A stretch of 64,000 nucleotides of DNA, taken from the NCBI RefSeq assembly GCF_963676685.1, contig NC_092354.1, positions 17,304,746 to 17,368,745 of the forward strand. Reading direction: 5' to 3'. Below, piece by piece: positions 12,066 to 25,276 of the stretch. Made by a program: the position numbers and the translations under genes. Within the stretch, counting starts at the first letter, position 1, and each line of letters begins with the position of its first letter. Origin of the DNA: Mytilus edulis (Eukaryota; Mollusca; Bivalvia; Mytilida; Mytilidae). Below the pieces are notes generated by a model. The model saw nothing but the letters and a program-made list of their open reading frames with translations. It was not told where the DNA came from and made no database searches.

Positions 12066-12930
12066 TGATTGTAAAAAATCGTCATCCGACTCATGGGAGG
12101 TGTCTGTTATCATTATGTTGTTTACATTATGTACTATTATATTATTCATGAATGAATATCGCTGTGCTGCGTATTCTTGCGTTTGTTTGTACTGCATTCC
12201 TGTCACGTAGCTTTGCTATTTTAGTGATATGTTTAAATTTACTATACAAATAAGTGGGAGTTTTGACTATATAGCCATAAAACAAGGTTCAACTCGCCAT
12301 TTATTTCTTGAAATGTCCGGTATTAAGTCCGGAATATGTCCGTTATCTACAGTCCGTTTCTAAGTATGTTAGCGTTTTCTTTTGTTTTAGTTTATTGTGT
12401 CTGCTATTGCTATTTAAGAAAAATTCACTTTTCATATGAAAAAAATCCAGACCAAAACATGAAAAAGAACTTTGACCAATGAACCAATAAAATAAGGTCA
12501 ATCTCAGATGAAATATGGCAGTTTTGAAGCAGTTACTGAACCATGAAAATGAAGTCAATGACATTGAACATATGACAGATGGAAACTTCTTAAGATATGA
12601 AGCATCCAGGTCTTCTACCATCTGAAATATAAAGCTTTATTCAAATAGTTAACGCTACCGCCTGATATTAATACCTATGTCAGTGCTGTATACTGCGACA
12701 TTTGACAAACATGGACTTCGTAATGATGAATATGATGAAATTGACGAAACATACACTGATCAATCAATTTATGCTATAACATAGTAAAATACCGGGACGA
12801 ACTCTCATACACTAAAAAAATTGAAATTAAAATAATAAGAGCATAAATTCTTTATTTAATTTAAAGAGGCTAAACAATTATATTTGTTACAAAATATACT
12901 CTCCTGAGACCACCCACACATCACAATACA
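12066..12930. other. Intergenic; one fragment of the dispersed bivalve repeat
   Basis: Bases 12,460-12,600 hold a fragment of the repeat seen at 640-1560 (GAACCAATAAAATAAGGTC, CTGAACCATGAAAATGAAGTC). The rest shows no gene. Confidence 0.45.
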
Positions 12931-14459
<1,529 letters not shown>

Positions 14460-15386
14460 TCACATACTTGTATGTGTTCTCATGTGTCTCTTTAAATTTC
14501 CAAGCTGACTAAACCGTTTACAACATACATCACAGTCATGAGGTTTATCACCTGTATGTGTTCTCATGTGTGCCTGTAAATGACCAAGTCGTCTGAAATC
14601 TTTACCACACACATCACAGTCAAAGGGTTTTTCACTTGTATGTGTTCTCATGTGAATTTGTAAATAACGAGGCTGACTAAACCGTTTACCACATACATCA
14701 CAGCCATGAGGTTTTTCACCTGTATCCTGTGTATGTGTTATCATGTGTCTCTTTAAAGTTCCAAGCAGACTAAACCGTTTACCACATACATCACAGTCAT
14801 GAGGTTTATCACCTGTATGTGTTCTCATGTGTGCCTGTAAATCATTAAGCCGACTAAACCCTTTACCACATATATCACATTCATATGGTTTATCACCTGT
14901 ATGTATTCTCATGTGTCTTTGTAAAGTTCCAAGCAGAGTAAATTGTTTCCCACATACATCACAGTTATGAGGTTTATAACCTGTGTGTATTCTCGAGTGT
15001 AACCGTAAAGTGCCTTGCTCACTAAACCCTTTACCACATACATCACATGCATAAGGTTTGTCACCTGTATGTATTGTCATGTGTCTCCGTAAATTACCAC
15101 GCTGACTAAATCGTTTACCACATATATCACAGTTATAAGGTTGTTTACCATTATGTGTCCGTTTGTGTCTTTGTAAATAACTAAGCTGACTGAACTCTTT
15201 ACCACATAAATCACAGTCCATGGGTTTATCACTTGTATGTGTTCTCACGTGTCTCTTTAAGTGACTACCTTGAGAAAATTCTATAGCACACACATCACAT
15301 TTATGAAGTGTTTTACCAGCCTGTGTGTTTATGTGTCTCTGTGGAGTAGGGTTGAGTGTGACTAAATCCTCCCCTCTCTCTGACAT
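14460..15386 (-). CDS. C2H2 zinc-finger protein B1, ten fingers
   Basis: 308 residues from the ATG at 15,386 ([18 protein letters not shown]). Ten C2H2 fingers with TGDKP-type linkers follow; the linker after finger 7 is longer (THTQDTGEKP). The N-terminal motif GxEDLVxLxxTPQxH is shared with A1, A2 and B2 and appears to be this family's hallmark. The last residues THTSM and the stop arise from a deletion in a linker, so the product is probably shortened. A pyrimidine-rich tract with CCTTCCAG stands 42 bases upstream of the ATG, a good splice acceptor, so the ATG probably lies near the start of the last exon. DNA-binding nuclear factor by family; target unknown. Confidence 0.8.
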   Translation of the reverse strand: MSERGEDLVTLNPTPQRHINTQAGKTLHKCDVCAIEFSQGSHLKRHVRTHTSDKPMDCDLCGKEFSQLSYLQRHKRTHNGKQPYNCDICGKRFSQRGNLRRHMTIHTGDKPYACDVCGKGFSEQGTLRLHSRIHTGYKPHNCDVCGKQFTLLGTLQRHMRIHTGDKPYECDICGKGFSRLNDLQAHMRTHTGDKPHDCDVCGKRFSLLGTLKRHMITHTQDTGEKPHGCDVCGKRFSQPRYLQIHMRTHTSEKPFDCDVCGKDFRRLGHLQAHMRTHTGDKPHDCDVCCKRFSQLGNLKRHMRTHTSM

Positions 15387-15426
15387 CTTACTGATGTTTA
15401 TCTCCGGTATGTGCGTTCTCATACAA

Positions 15427-15445
15427 CTCTGGAAGGAACAAACAA
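15427..15445 (-). other. Probable splice acceptor before B1
   Basis: On the minus strand TTGTTCCTTCCAG then AGTTGTATGAG. The B2 gene has AGTTGTACAAG after a T-rich tract and CAG at 35,441-35,460. Conservation between paralogues supports it. Confidence 0.5.
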
Positions 15446-15589
15446 ATATATAATAAGTACATAAATGTACATGACATATATAATAAAGACGCATTGAAGA
15501 TCTTTTGGTGACCTTCTGCTGTTGTCTGTTCTATCATGTCTATTGTTTGGTTGTTGTGTCTTTGACACATTCCCCATTTCCATTCTCAA

Positions 15590-15640
15590 TTTTATATAAA
15601 CCTTTTGATACCTTTCTGCAATTTACAGTCAGAAAAAAAT
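15590..15640 (-). repeat. Short block shared upstream of B1 and B2
   Basis: AAACCTTTTGATACCTTTCTGC and the following AATTTACA occur at both 15,597 and 35,486. It is probably intron sequence inherited from the duplicated ancestor. Confidence 0.5.
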
Positions 15641-16740
15641 AAAATAGCCAGAAGTCATACATGTAATTATAATTATCAATTATTTTGACTTCTGCGACCT
15701 AAAATCTAGATCGAATTTTTTTCATGCATTGTAACTTGGATGGAGAGTTGTCACATATTCAGTGATTGGGAAGGACGTGCGCCCTGCGCCTATAGCACAT
15801 ATTGACCAGAAATGGCGCATTGAGGGACAAATGTAAGCGCCCACGGGGTGCACAATATTTTTCACATCGTTTCGAAACGTTTAGATATCGTCAAATGGAT
15901 TTCAGATCGTGTTCCGTGCCGCCATGTGTGTGTACACAACTGTATAATGTTCCTCCAATCATAGGAGCACCTATATATTTTTGGGACGTCTCGGGTGTTT
16001 TCCTATGGTAATAGATAAGAACCATGCGGTTTAACGTCTCGGGTGTTTTCCTATAGTAATATTAGAACCATGCGGTCTAACTGATAACCCAAAAAGGTAA
16101 TTAATCATCATTCTGATTCATGATATATTTTTTTATAAACAACTTTAAATTTGTGAAATTTGGCTATTACAGACTAGATTTAACTCTAATAATAATCTTT
16201 TAATTTAGTTTAGCTCGCTATTATTTCGATTGAAAACCCTGAAGCCTTTTTATGAATATAGTTTTTGTCTCTATAAAAGGCGCTTAACTGTCCTTGTCAA
16301 TTTTTGGTCTTTGGCTCGTTTTGATATTTTGTTATAAACATGACTTCAGCGAATTATTGTTTTGTTCTATCAATTAATGGTACTCTCTACTGTTAATCTT
16401 GTCATCGTGATGAAGTAATAATAATAATACAAGAAGTGCAGAGGAAGTGCCTAAAATGTCCTCTAATACGGAACGACTGGAATAAGTATGGTATCGACGA
16501 AGACCCAAATTTAATGTTAAAAACCCAACCATGAACATGAACAAGCCAAGGCAACAGTACCAGTTTAAACATTGTAAATACAGGTTATCTTTAATATTGT
16601 CCGTTTTGGAAGAAGTTATTGTATATTCATTGAAATTACAGAATCACAGGAACAATATCCATGATATTATTTTAAATCATATACATGTAGGTAATAACCA
16701 ACACCTCTTTGCCAAAAAATAATGATACTTTTTATTTTTT
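15641..16740. other. Intergenic, no gene seen
   Basis: A short direct repeat is visible: ACGTCTCGGGTGTTTTCCTAT with following TAATA at about 15,985 and again at about 16,032. No coding pattern or RNA gene was recognised. Confidence 0.4.
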
Positions 16741-16744
16741 GACA

Positions 16745-16850
16745 GAAGTCAATTCAAATGGCCCACTCATTTGACAACATGGCCCATTATTTTTTTAAAT
16801 GGCCCATTGAATTTATTTTTGAGGGGCCCTGGGCCCATAGTGAAAAAAAC
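16745..16850. repeat. Short tandem AATGGCCCATT-type units
   Basis: Four or five units around ATGGCCCA separated by T/A-rich spacers, ending in GAGGGGCCCTGGGCCC. The style recalls the tandem interiors of the foldback elements at 20.0, 25.3, 28.0 and 31.7 kb, but I see no inverted ends here. Confidence 0.45.
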
Positions 16851-16881
16851 CTTCCAGATCACTGCATATTCTTATAATTAC

Positions 16882-17665
16882 CAGTCAGGGGACTTACTTA
16901 AACAAGTGATTTTCTAAATCACTGATTCAAGTAACATTATTTCCATAAAGGTTGGAAGTTAGAGTTGTCTTTCTTTAATAATCACCTATTTTAAAAGTAG
17001 TACAAATTAATCACTAGAAGAAGTGATTTAATATTAGTGTAGCTTTAAATATAGAATACTAATGATCCAGAGACTAATTATGTTTCTAAACTTATCAGAA
17101 CCAACATCTGTGTTGTCTAGGATGACCGGGTCATTTCAGGTGATGACCTTGTACTGAATCTAGGATAATGACATAAAAATCACTTGTTTAAGTATCAGAC
17201 CTCAATTTCCTTCCCAAAAATCACTTCTTTAAGTATCATTCTTTTAATAACCCCCACTAATTTCAACACCCCCGAACAGTGAAATTTTAATTTTTATCGC
17301 GAACAGTAGAATTTTATTACATAATCTGAAAGATGAAACCTTGAACTTCACAGGAAAAATACTCCCACTGCTGTGAAAAATCTTTTAAGAAAGTATCAGT
17401 TCATTATGTAAAGCTATTATTATAGCATTTTTTCAACTTAAATAGAATTTTCAGGTAAATGATAGCATCAAAGGCATAAACCTTGCTACTTAAAAAAAGC
17501 AAAAAGTTCATATTTTTAAATTTTACTAATTAAAAGATGTTATTTAAACATATATGTGTTTAAAATTTAGAAAATACTATAAAATCCCAATTTGTGACAA
17601 AACCTCGAATTTGCTACTCAAATAAGTGATTTAAAAATCACTAATTTCAGTAAGTCCCCTGACTG
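16882..17665. mobile_element. 784-bp TIR element, CAGTCAGGGG...CCCCTGACTG, 5-bp duplication
   Basis: Inverted ends CAGTCAGGGGACTTACT and AGTAAGTCCCCTGACTG, flanked by ATTAC at 16,877-16,881 and 17,666-17,670. Subterminal AAGTGATT/AATCACTT words repeat inside. No transposase is present. CAG...CTG ends with 5-bp duplications fit hAT5-like nonautonomous elements; the family name is inference. The element at 32,948-33,693 has similar ends. Confidence 0.75.
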
Positions 17666-17689
17666 ATTACCATGATTACATTAGATGTA

Positions 17690-17810
17690 TGTTTCATTAT
17701 AATATTTTATTCTGATTGGCTAACTGCAAATCACGTGTTATTCCGTAAGCAGTTGCATTGCTCAATACAACTTTTCACTCATGATAACACGTGCTCCAAC
17801 AATAAAGTGC
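17690..17810. repeat. Short foldback with ATCACGTGTTAT/ATAACACGTG
   Basis: TATAATATTTTATTCTGATTGGC precedes an inverted pair CACGTGTTAT and ATAACACGTG about 40 bases apart. It looks like a small MITE remnant. Confidence 0.4.
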
Positions 17811-17888
17811 ACAGGTGAATTAAATAATAAAATATATATATATAAAATTCGTGTTTTCATGATCATAGCTAAAAATGTAATTATAAGT

Positions 17889-19309
17889 ATTGAATGCTTC
17901 AGAGCTCCAGATAAGCTGTGTATTTGCGTGATCACGCAATACAAATAATAAAAAACCCAATGCAATTGCCCATTGCAGGGTTCAATAACCCAATTTATTC
18001 AAAGGAAAACCCAATAAATGCCAAAACCATGAGTTCTCAACCCTTTTATTGGCTACCATTTGCGTTATTTACCCTTATCTGTTTACAGTCGTCGCGTAAA
18101 CAATTTTTATAATATTTATAATTGGAAATTTCCTTTCGTTCTAAAAATAGATCCCTGCATCAAGTAACTGAAATGGGTCCCTGTTAGAGTTTTCCGTTGC
18201 TAAATAGGTACATGTGTTTTTGAAAACATTTCGATCTTCTCGGCGTTTATCCAATTAGCGTGTGTCATGTAGTCAATTTTTTTCGCATTGCTTGGGATTT
18301 ATCATTACATACATTGAATAAAAACGAAAGTGAATGTCCGGTAAAAATATTGAATAGAAGCATGTTTTCTGCTTCTTTTGAAAAGCTGAGGGAAAGTTAT
18401 GATGATAACAAGACTCAGTCAGTGTTTTTAGAAAGCGTCCATCGAACACACAGGCGTGTGTGCGTATCTTAACGAGAACATTGCTGATAAAAACGGATTT
18501 CCTCAAAAACGAAATCAGTTGGAAAAAGTGAAATGCCAAATCAATTATGACATGATAAAGCATCAGAAACCAAAAGTTCTAATAAAAGACAACGAAACCC
18601 AGATTTATGAAAATTGGAATAAAACAAAAACATTCAAGTATAATTAGAGTTTACTTTTTTTTCTTTCATTTTACGGTTAATTAATGAATACACACACAGG
18701 CACTGGTCTCAGAATTTATTATATAAAGCATTGTAAAGGTATAAGACGAGTGCCTGTGAATACACATATCCGTTTTGTAACAGTTTATATGAGAAAATAC
18801 AAAACTGGCAGAAGGTTTGAAACAGAACACAAATTAAACCTACAATTGCTCCTCGGTGAATAAACCAAATGAAACAGCTAGTAAATAACCCTAATCCTAA
18901 CCCTAAACCAAATAAAACAGCTAAACAAAGAAAGAAACATATTTAAGATGTAAAAAAATCTGGGGTTGATATTGCCTTAATATTCAATATTGTGTTGATG
19001 AATAAACCCAATACATTAAGGAGCTTGGTGGTGAAAAACCCAATTTGATATTAACATGAGGGGTGAATATGAATTGATAATGCAATTAAAAAACTTTATC
19101 ACTCAATTATATAAGAAAATGGTGGGTAAAAAACCCAATTTGTGAATTCTTATCTGGAGCTCTGAATGCTTCTTTTTGTAACTTTATAGGGTTGTAAAAG
19201 CGTTGACCGTGCGTACATTTCTAGAATGAAGCGCTTCCGCGTTTCATACAAAATGTACTTCGGTCAACGCTTTTACACCCCAATGAAGTTACAAAAAGAA
19301 GCATTCAAT
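17889..19309. repeat. Foldback element, interrupted by the 17.9-kb insertion
   Basis: Without the insertion, ATTGAATGCTTCTTTTTGTAAC pairs with GTTACAAAAAGAAGCATTCAAT, and GTAAAAGCGTTGACCG with CGGTCAACGCTTTTAC, around a loop of about 50 bases (19,217-19,260). Confidence 0.75.
17901..19163. mobile_element. 1.26-kb element with 9-bp target duplication, MULE-like
   Basis: Inverted ends AGAGCTCCAGATAAG and CTTATCTGGAGCTCT are flanked by GAATGCTTC at 17,892-17,900 and 19,164-19,172. A 9-bp duplication suggests a Mutator-like nonautonomous element. The subterminal parts share AAACCCAATTT/AAATAAACCCAAT words. The interior (18,130-18,650) has short open frames (18,260-18,472 and 18,456-18,647) of unlike composition that may be captured host sequence, and a short telomere-like CCCTAATCCTAACCCTAAACC at about 18,888. 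It is inserted in the left arm of the hairpin at 17,889-19,309. Confidence 0.75.
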
Positions 19310-19479
19310 TCTTAAATGTATAGTAAATAAACATAAAACTGATGGTCTTATAACTTTTCAATGGTAACTAGAAACATATAAATACGTCATATCATATGTC
19401 TCTGTCATAACACAACAGACCAGTTCAAACATAAATCTGTGCACGTGAATAGTCAATTATACTAGATTCTTTAGTCTAC

Positions 19480-19735
19480 ATTTTATAAACATCATCAAGT
19501 CTACCAATGTTTTGTCCACTAAAGTTTGTAAAATATAAGATAAATCATTGTTTTCTTTATATTTACCATGTTCACTCACTTAACTTTCTTTACAGGGAGA
19601 ATTGTAAGTCGAGGGAAAGAAACCAACGTTATCTTATTATTTACATGTCCCCTTACCTACTTTACCTGTAAGTTCCGCCTATGCCAGGCGAACCATCAAA
19701 TTGTGTATCTAGGGATTTGGTTAAGGTGTTACAGT
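19480..19735 (-). promoter_or_regulatory. Conserved block upstream of B1; possible 5' exon or promoter
   Basis: Aligns with 36,890-37,140, which lies upstream of paralogue B2. Shared words include AGTCGAGGGAAAGAAACC followed by AACGTTATCTT, and AAGTTCCGCCTA then AGGCGAACCA. On the minus strand B1-side AACTTACAG is followed by GTAAAG at 19,665, a possible donor. Distance to the gene differs (4.2 kb here, 1.6 kb at B2) mainly because of elements inserted at 16.9 and 17.9 kb. I infer the 5' end of the B-type transcription unit; there is no transcript evidence. Confidence 0.45.
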
Positions 19736-19784
19736 ACATAGTAGCGCTGCTTGTTCAATCGTTTGTTAAAAGATCATCATACTA

Positions 19785-19960
19785 GCTTAAAAAAGAGGGA
19801 CGAAAAATACCAAAGGGACAGTCAAACTCATAAATCTAAAACAAACTGACAACGCCATGGCTAAAAATGAAAAGACAAACAAACAACAGCACACACGACA
19901 CAACATAGAAAACTAAAGAATAAACAACACGAACCCCACCAAAAAACTAGGGGTGATCTC
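19785..19960. repeat. Mussel interspersed repeat fragment
   Basis: Contains GAGGGACGAAAAATACCAAAG, GACAACGCCATGGC and GAACCCCACC. The opposite strand of this family (GGTTCGTGTTGC...) is the host for the small hairpin insertions at 47.6 and 62.1 kb. Confidence 0.65.
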
Positions 19961-19977
19961 AGATGCTCCGGAGTTTA

Positions 19978-20256
19978 GGAGCTACCATTTGATTTTTATG
20001 GGGGGGGGGGGGGGGCTAGGATGACAAATTTTGTCCTGCATTTTTTTAGTTGTAATCACTGTCCTGCCTTTTTTTTATTAGTTTATCCTGACTTTTTTTA
20101 CCTAAATTGTCATCCTGCCTTTTTTTTTTTTGCAAAGCATCTCATCCTGCCTTTTTTTTTTACTCAAAACTCCTGTCCTGCCTATTTTTTTCAAATTTCA
20201 TCATGATAGCCCCCCCCCCCCCCCCCCCCCCCCATAAAAATCAAATGGTAGCTCCC
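19978..20256. mobile_element. Foldback element with G-run arms and tandem CCTGCC interior, copy 1
   Basis: Arms GGAGCTACCATTTGATTTTT then ATGGGG... pair with the inverted copy ending GGTAGCTCC. Between them are a run of G, about seven units of the type TGTCCTGCC plus a T-run, and a run of C. The same element in reverse orientation is at 25,277-25,576. A target duplication is unclear here (TTA/TTA). Confidence 0.75.
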
Positions 20257-20459
20257 TTAAATTAATATGTCCTGAAATACTATTCCGACTCAGACTAAAC
20301 TTCATAAAGCTTATTTCTCGAGCTTATTATTTATTATTATTAATTACTCGACCAACCTTGAACAAAGTCGGCAATTATTCAAAATTCATTGTTCTTGTTA
20401 ATATGTTCACATATATTTTTTGTTCCTTGATTTTTCTCATTGTTTTTACATTCTATTTT

Positions 20460-22545
20460 AAAAACATTCCTAACCGAATTATTACAGGCAGAAAAGATAA
20501 ACCACCATGGCTTACCGGTGATATTAAAAGGATGATTCGTAAAAAAAATCGTATCCATAAAAGAGCCAAAAAAACAAATTCTGCTCCGGACTGGACAAAA
20601 TTTCGATTAGTAAGGAATAGGTGTAATAAAATTGAGAAAGGAAATGGTGAATATGTCAAAGCGACAACCACCCGACCATAGAGCAAACAACAGCCGAAGG
20701 CAACCAATGGGTCTTCAATGTAGCGAGAATTCCCGCACCCGTAGGTGTCCTTCAGCTGGCCCCTAAAATATGCATAATAGTACAGTGATAATGGACGTCA
20801 TACTAAACTCCGAATTATACACAAGAAACTAAAATTTAAAATCATACAAGACTAACAAAGGCCAGAGGCTCCTGACTTGGGACAGGCGCAAAATTGCGGC
20901 GGGGTTAAACATGTTTATGAGATCTCAACCCTCCCCCTATACCTCTAGCCAATGTAAAAAAGTAAAAGAATAACAATACGCACATTAAAATTCAGTTCAA
21001 GAGAAGTCCGAGTCTGATGTCAAAAGATGTAACAAAAGAAAATAAATAAAATGACAATAATACATAAATAACAACAGACTACTAGCAGTTAACTGACATG
21101 CCAGCTCCAGACCTCAATTAAACTGATTGAAAGATTATGTCTTCATCATATGAATATCAGGTACAATCCCTCCCGTTAGGGGTTTAGTATCATACTATCA
21201 TAAAATATATGAGAAGAACATAACCCGTGTCATGCCTAGTCATGCCGTGTCATGCCGTGTCATGCCTAAAACTAGTTTTAAACTCTAAAACTAATTATTT
21301 TTCAAAATTGTCAACCAAAATTATATCTGAAACTCATGGTGGCAAACAATATTGGAGTCTTATTAAATATTTGATGAAATGTGACTCCATGCAGCGACAG
21401 TCGCAACATCCCCCCTTTACAGGTAGACGATAATCTGATCTGTGAAGATACAAAAAAGGCAAAACTATTTAATGATTATTTTTGTGGTCAATCAAATCTT
21501 GATGACTCTAATACACACCTTCCAGACATACCTGACACACGAACAGACGGACTCGGTGATATGATAATATCTGAGAACGAGGTAGTAGAAATTTTGAAGA
21601 TTATGGATGTATCAAAAGCATCGGGACCAGATCGTATAAGCTCACGACTTCTAAAGGAAGCATATATATGGAATTATGAAATACCCTTTGTGCAGGTTAT
21701 TTAACCTATCTTTATCAGTTGGCAAATTTCCTTCCGACTGGAAATGTGCTAATGTCACCCCTGTATTTAAGAAGGACTCTCCAAGTGACTATAGAAACTA
21801 TAGACCGATATCATTGATAAGCGTTATCGGAAAAGTCATGGAAAGATGTGTTTTTAAGCATATTCATAATTATCTAATAGCTAACCAGATTAATCACACC
21901 CAACCAATCAGGATTCATCCAAGGGGACTCAGCCATTAATCAATTGCTGAATATTACAAATGAGTTTGGGAAGGCATTAGATGACGGGAAAGAAATTAGA
22001 GTAATTTTGTGTGATATAAGTAAGGCATTTGACAGAGTTTGGCATAAGGGGTTGTTACGGAAATTAGAAGCTATTGGCATTAAAGGTTCTGTTTTGGCAT
22101 TGGTAAATAATTATCTATCTGATAGAAAGCAAAGGGTTGTAATTAATAGTGTATCATCCGAGTGGGGCAATATAAGGGCTGGAGTGCCCCAGAGGTCGAT
22201 CCTGGGTCCTCTTTTATTTTTGATATTTATCAACGATATCATATCTGATATACAGTCTACTATTAAGTTGTTTGCTGATGATACAAGTTTATATTTGATA
22301 GTAGATGACCCCAGAGAATCAGCAAACAGCTTGAATAGTGATCTCGCAAAAATCCATAGATGGTCTTCAGATTGGCTAGTGACCTTTAACCCTCAGAAAA
22401 CCGAGACCATGACAATTTCACGGAAACTTCACAAACCTGATCATCCAAAACTTAACACACTCGGTGACTTTAACTATCTCGGCCTGCAATTATTTCTATA
22501 TATTTATAGACAAATAAGACATATTACACGATTGTGTTAGAAATA
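20460..22545 (+). pseudogene. Non-LTR retrotransposon, reverse transcriptase region, broken and split
   Basis: The order is a pre-RT segment (PPWLTGDIKRMIRKKNRIH, about 20,505-20,640), an inserted mussel repeat (about 20,640-21,215), then GGKQYWSLIKYLMK, FNDYF, and RT motifs: SKASGPDRI, NYRPISLIS, CDISKAFDRVWHKG, GVPQRSILGPLLFLIFIND and the catalytic LFADDTSLY (about 22,267). Frames change near 21,430, 21,690 and in a CCC run at about 21,898-21,901. RT residues are intact in the last 198-codon stretch, but the 5' endonuclease and the C-terminus are missing. It would copy LINE RNA at the target site if complete; clade not assigned (Jockey/CR1-type look). Confidence 0.85.
20636..21215. repeat. 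Mussel interspersed repeat inserted in the LINE
   Basis: Contains the diagnostic words ATATGTCAAAGCGACAACCA, GACCATAGAGCAAAC and CTCCTGACTTGGGACAGG. Similar copies are at 45,028, 51,020, 58,160-60,015 and 62,480. At 21,225-21,260 a small tandem of GTCATGCC follows. Confidence 0.7.
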
Positions 22546-22689
22546 CAGCCATGAACATATTCTGCTAGTTCTGTTAACAATTTAATTCAATCTTCAATCT
22601 TAAAGCCTGTTGGCACGAATTGTCCCAATGTGCAGTTTTCCTCTTTGGTGCGTTTTTCTTGACGTATTTTCTTCTCTGTGCTTAAAGTT

Positions 22690-24640
22690 AATTTAAAGTA
22701 AAGTAAAGTAAAGTAAAGTAATCTTTATTTAAAGTCGGGTTGCATATATACATAATAACAAAGAACACGAGCTCTTAAGAGCTCTTTAACCGACTGATAT
22801 TAATAAACAAAACATACATGTAATAACATCAGATACACATACAACAAAAACATACAGACATAATATATATATATATTAATGCATAGATAGCACATGCAGA
22901 ATAAAAGCTAAGCAAGATATATTAAAACAAATGTCTAATATCAGCACATATACAGTAGCACATCGTATTTATATCAGAGAAGCACATGCAAAGTTAAACA
23001 CTATAAGCACAAACAAAAGACTGCATGCAGCTATAGAAAAGGTAATGCATATAAGCAAAAGAAATAAATGGCTAAATAAAAAATAAAAATAAATGCGAAA
23101 AGATAAAACATAAAAAAACAACAGGCTTCGAGATCAAGTTATGGGGCAGCAAGTAAGTATACATTATTTACAAGAACTGCATGTACATTTTTCTGAAAAA
23201 CACCAGGCGGAGATAAAATTTTTGAACTGGTCAAACGTTGATAAGCTCCTTGCCTCATTTGGCAAGGAGTTCCAGAGTTTTCCTGCCTCATAACTAAAGC
23301 TTTTCTTACCATAACTTGTTGTTTTTGGCCGTGGTATATCTGCTATGCCTTTGTACCTGAAGTTATATGAATTTTCTTTAATATTTACTAAATTATCATA
23401 TGTAGGAATTCTGGACTTGATTTATTAATTATTTTATATGTCTCTAATGCCATGGTTCTCAATCTTCTGATTTTTAGTGCTGGTAGCTTAGACTGTTCAA
23501 GAAGTGTATTGTAAGAATTTGTGTAGTCGTCATAAATAAATCTGAGTGCTCTTTCTTGTATTTTTTCTATTTTCTTTGTGTTTTGTTCACTGCAGAAGTG
23601 CCATGTAAGAGGACATTAGCTGAGGTTTGACATGATAAATGAGTGGTATATTGTAAGTTTTGAAAGTCTGGTGAGATGAGTGACAATTCTTTTTAGAACG
23701 TTTATTTGTCGTGCAGCTTTTTTGCAAATATTTGAGATGTGAGTGTTGAAATCCAGTTTAAAGTCTATTCTTACACCGAGAAGTTTCACTTCGTCGTCAC
23801 ATTTTATGTTGAATCCATTTAGGTTGAAAATAATATTTTGAGTGTGTGTTTTTTTATTTACCTATGGAAATTGCCTGTAATTTTTCTGGGTTTGCCTGCA
23901 TTTTGTTGAAAGAGAACCATGAGATTAGGGAATTACTATCTTCCTCTAGACAGGGTTTAATTACTAATTCCAAAGTAGTACCGGTTTTTGAGAGGGTGTT
24001 ATCATCAGCATAGTTGTGTCAGCATAGTTGTATAAATCACAGTGTTTGACAAAAAGAAAAATATCATTTATGAAAACATTAAATAATACAGGGCCTAGTA
24101 TAGATCCCTGAGGAACACCTTTATATGTATCTTGCATTTGACTGATACTCTGGCCTATTTTTACACACTGTTTTCTTGCAGTCAGATAGATTTTGAGTAA
24201 TTCCAGAGCAGATGGACTAAGGCCATATTTTTCCAATTTCAAAAGAAGTAAATCATGTGGAGACAGTCAAAGGTCCAGTAATATAGCCGCTAAATATTTA
24301 TTGTTATCTAGTGCCTTTTTACAATCTTCCAAAATTTTGAGTAATGTTGACTGGCAGCCATAGTCAGCTCGAAAAGCCGCAAGAAAATGGTCGAAATATC
24401 ATCAAAGTATTTAGTAAGTTGATTTTCTATGGCTGTTTCAAAAATTTTAGATAAAACACTAACTGGTCTATATAATTACCCTTTTCAAGAACACTGTTTT
24501 TTTTGTGAACAGGTGCCACTTGGGCAATTTTTAATGAGTCTGGAAAAATGGAAAAAAAAGTTGGTATGCGCTGGTTAAAATTGGGATTGAGGAACAGTAG
24601 TATTAAATCTGCCTGTTCTGTCAATGTAAAGTGCCACTGT
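22690..24640 (-). pseudogene. LINE remnant, minus strand, with damaged RT active site
   Basis: The 3' end is a CTTTA microsatellite (22,693-22,720). Reading the minus strand from 24,624: FFSIFPDSLKIAQVAPVHKK, then GVPQGSILGPVLFNVFINDI, then YNYADTTML. The YADD catalytic box is lost through a small tandem duplication of CAGCATAGTTGT (about 24,000-24,030). A C-terminal WNSLPNEARSLSTFDQFKNF stretch is readable near 23,200-23,290, typical of the end of Jockey/CR1-type ORF2. Several frameshifts; not functional. Confidence 0.8.
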
Positions 24641-25240
24641 TCGTAGTTTGGCTTTTGTCTCTTCTGTGTTCTCGCCGTCCAGTCTCGCTAGCATAGTAGC
24701 TTAATACAGGTTTCTGACCCCGATCTCTTTGGATATTTGGTGTAACATATCTTCTCGTTCGTTCTCATAGAAGGGACAGTCCAGAAGGAAATGGTCAGGA
24801 GTTTCAGATGCACCACAGTTGCACGACTCTATGGCGTTGCGGTTTGTCCTACTCGGTTCTTATAGTAGTTGAGTTCTGTATAGCCAGTTCTTAGTTGGGC
24901 GAATATACTGAAATATCTTTAAGTTAGAATATCATATATAATTGAGTGTTTCGTAGTTGGTATTTTTTCATAAAGGTCCCTGCCTCTCTCAGATATTTCC
25001 CATCTTCTCTGCCATTTGTTTCCTGTACTTTTTAATGCTGCTTGTTTGACGTCCTGTAGTGTTGTCACGTTATATTCCGCTGGTAGTTCTTTTGCTTCCT
25101 GTGCCGCTGTTATTGCAAGGATGTCAGCCTCGTCACTGCCAGCTGCTATGTTGGCATGTCCTGGTATCCACGATATAATTACATTTAGTCCTTTTTGCCT
25201 ATATAAACTTTACAGTTTGTGACATATAGCAACAACAAAA
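24641..25240 (-). pseudogene. LINE fragment with RNase H-like domain, minus strand
   Basis: Minus-strand translation gives GLNVIISWIPGHANIAAGSD followed by EADILA, matching the C-terminal part of RNase H in I/R1-type LINEs, then KWQRRWE, RTGYTELNYYKNRVG and a Cys-rich end. It lies upstream (in its own sense) of the RT at 24,624, the reverse of the normal order, so it is a separate element. At 25,205-25,235 it joins a third LINE tail (GTCACAAACTGTAAAG). Confidence 0.7.
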
Positions 25241-25276
25241 ACAAATGAAGACATTAACTGATTATTAACTAAGTAA

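Noticed and set aside
18885..18915. Interstitial telomere
   Set aside because: Only about three imperfect CCCTAA-type units.
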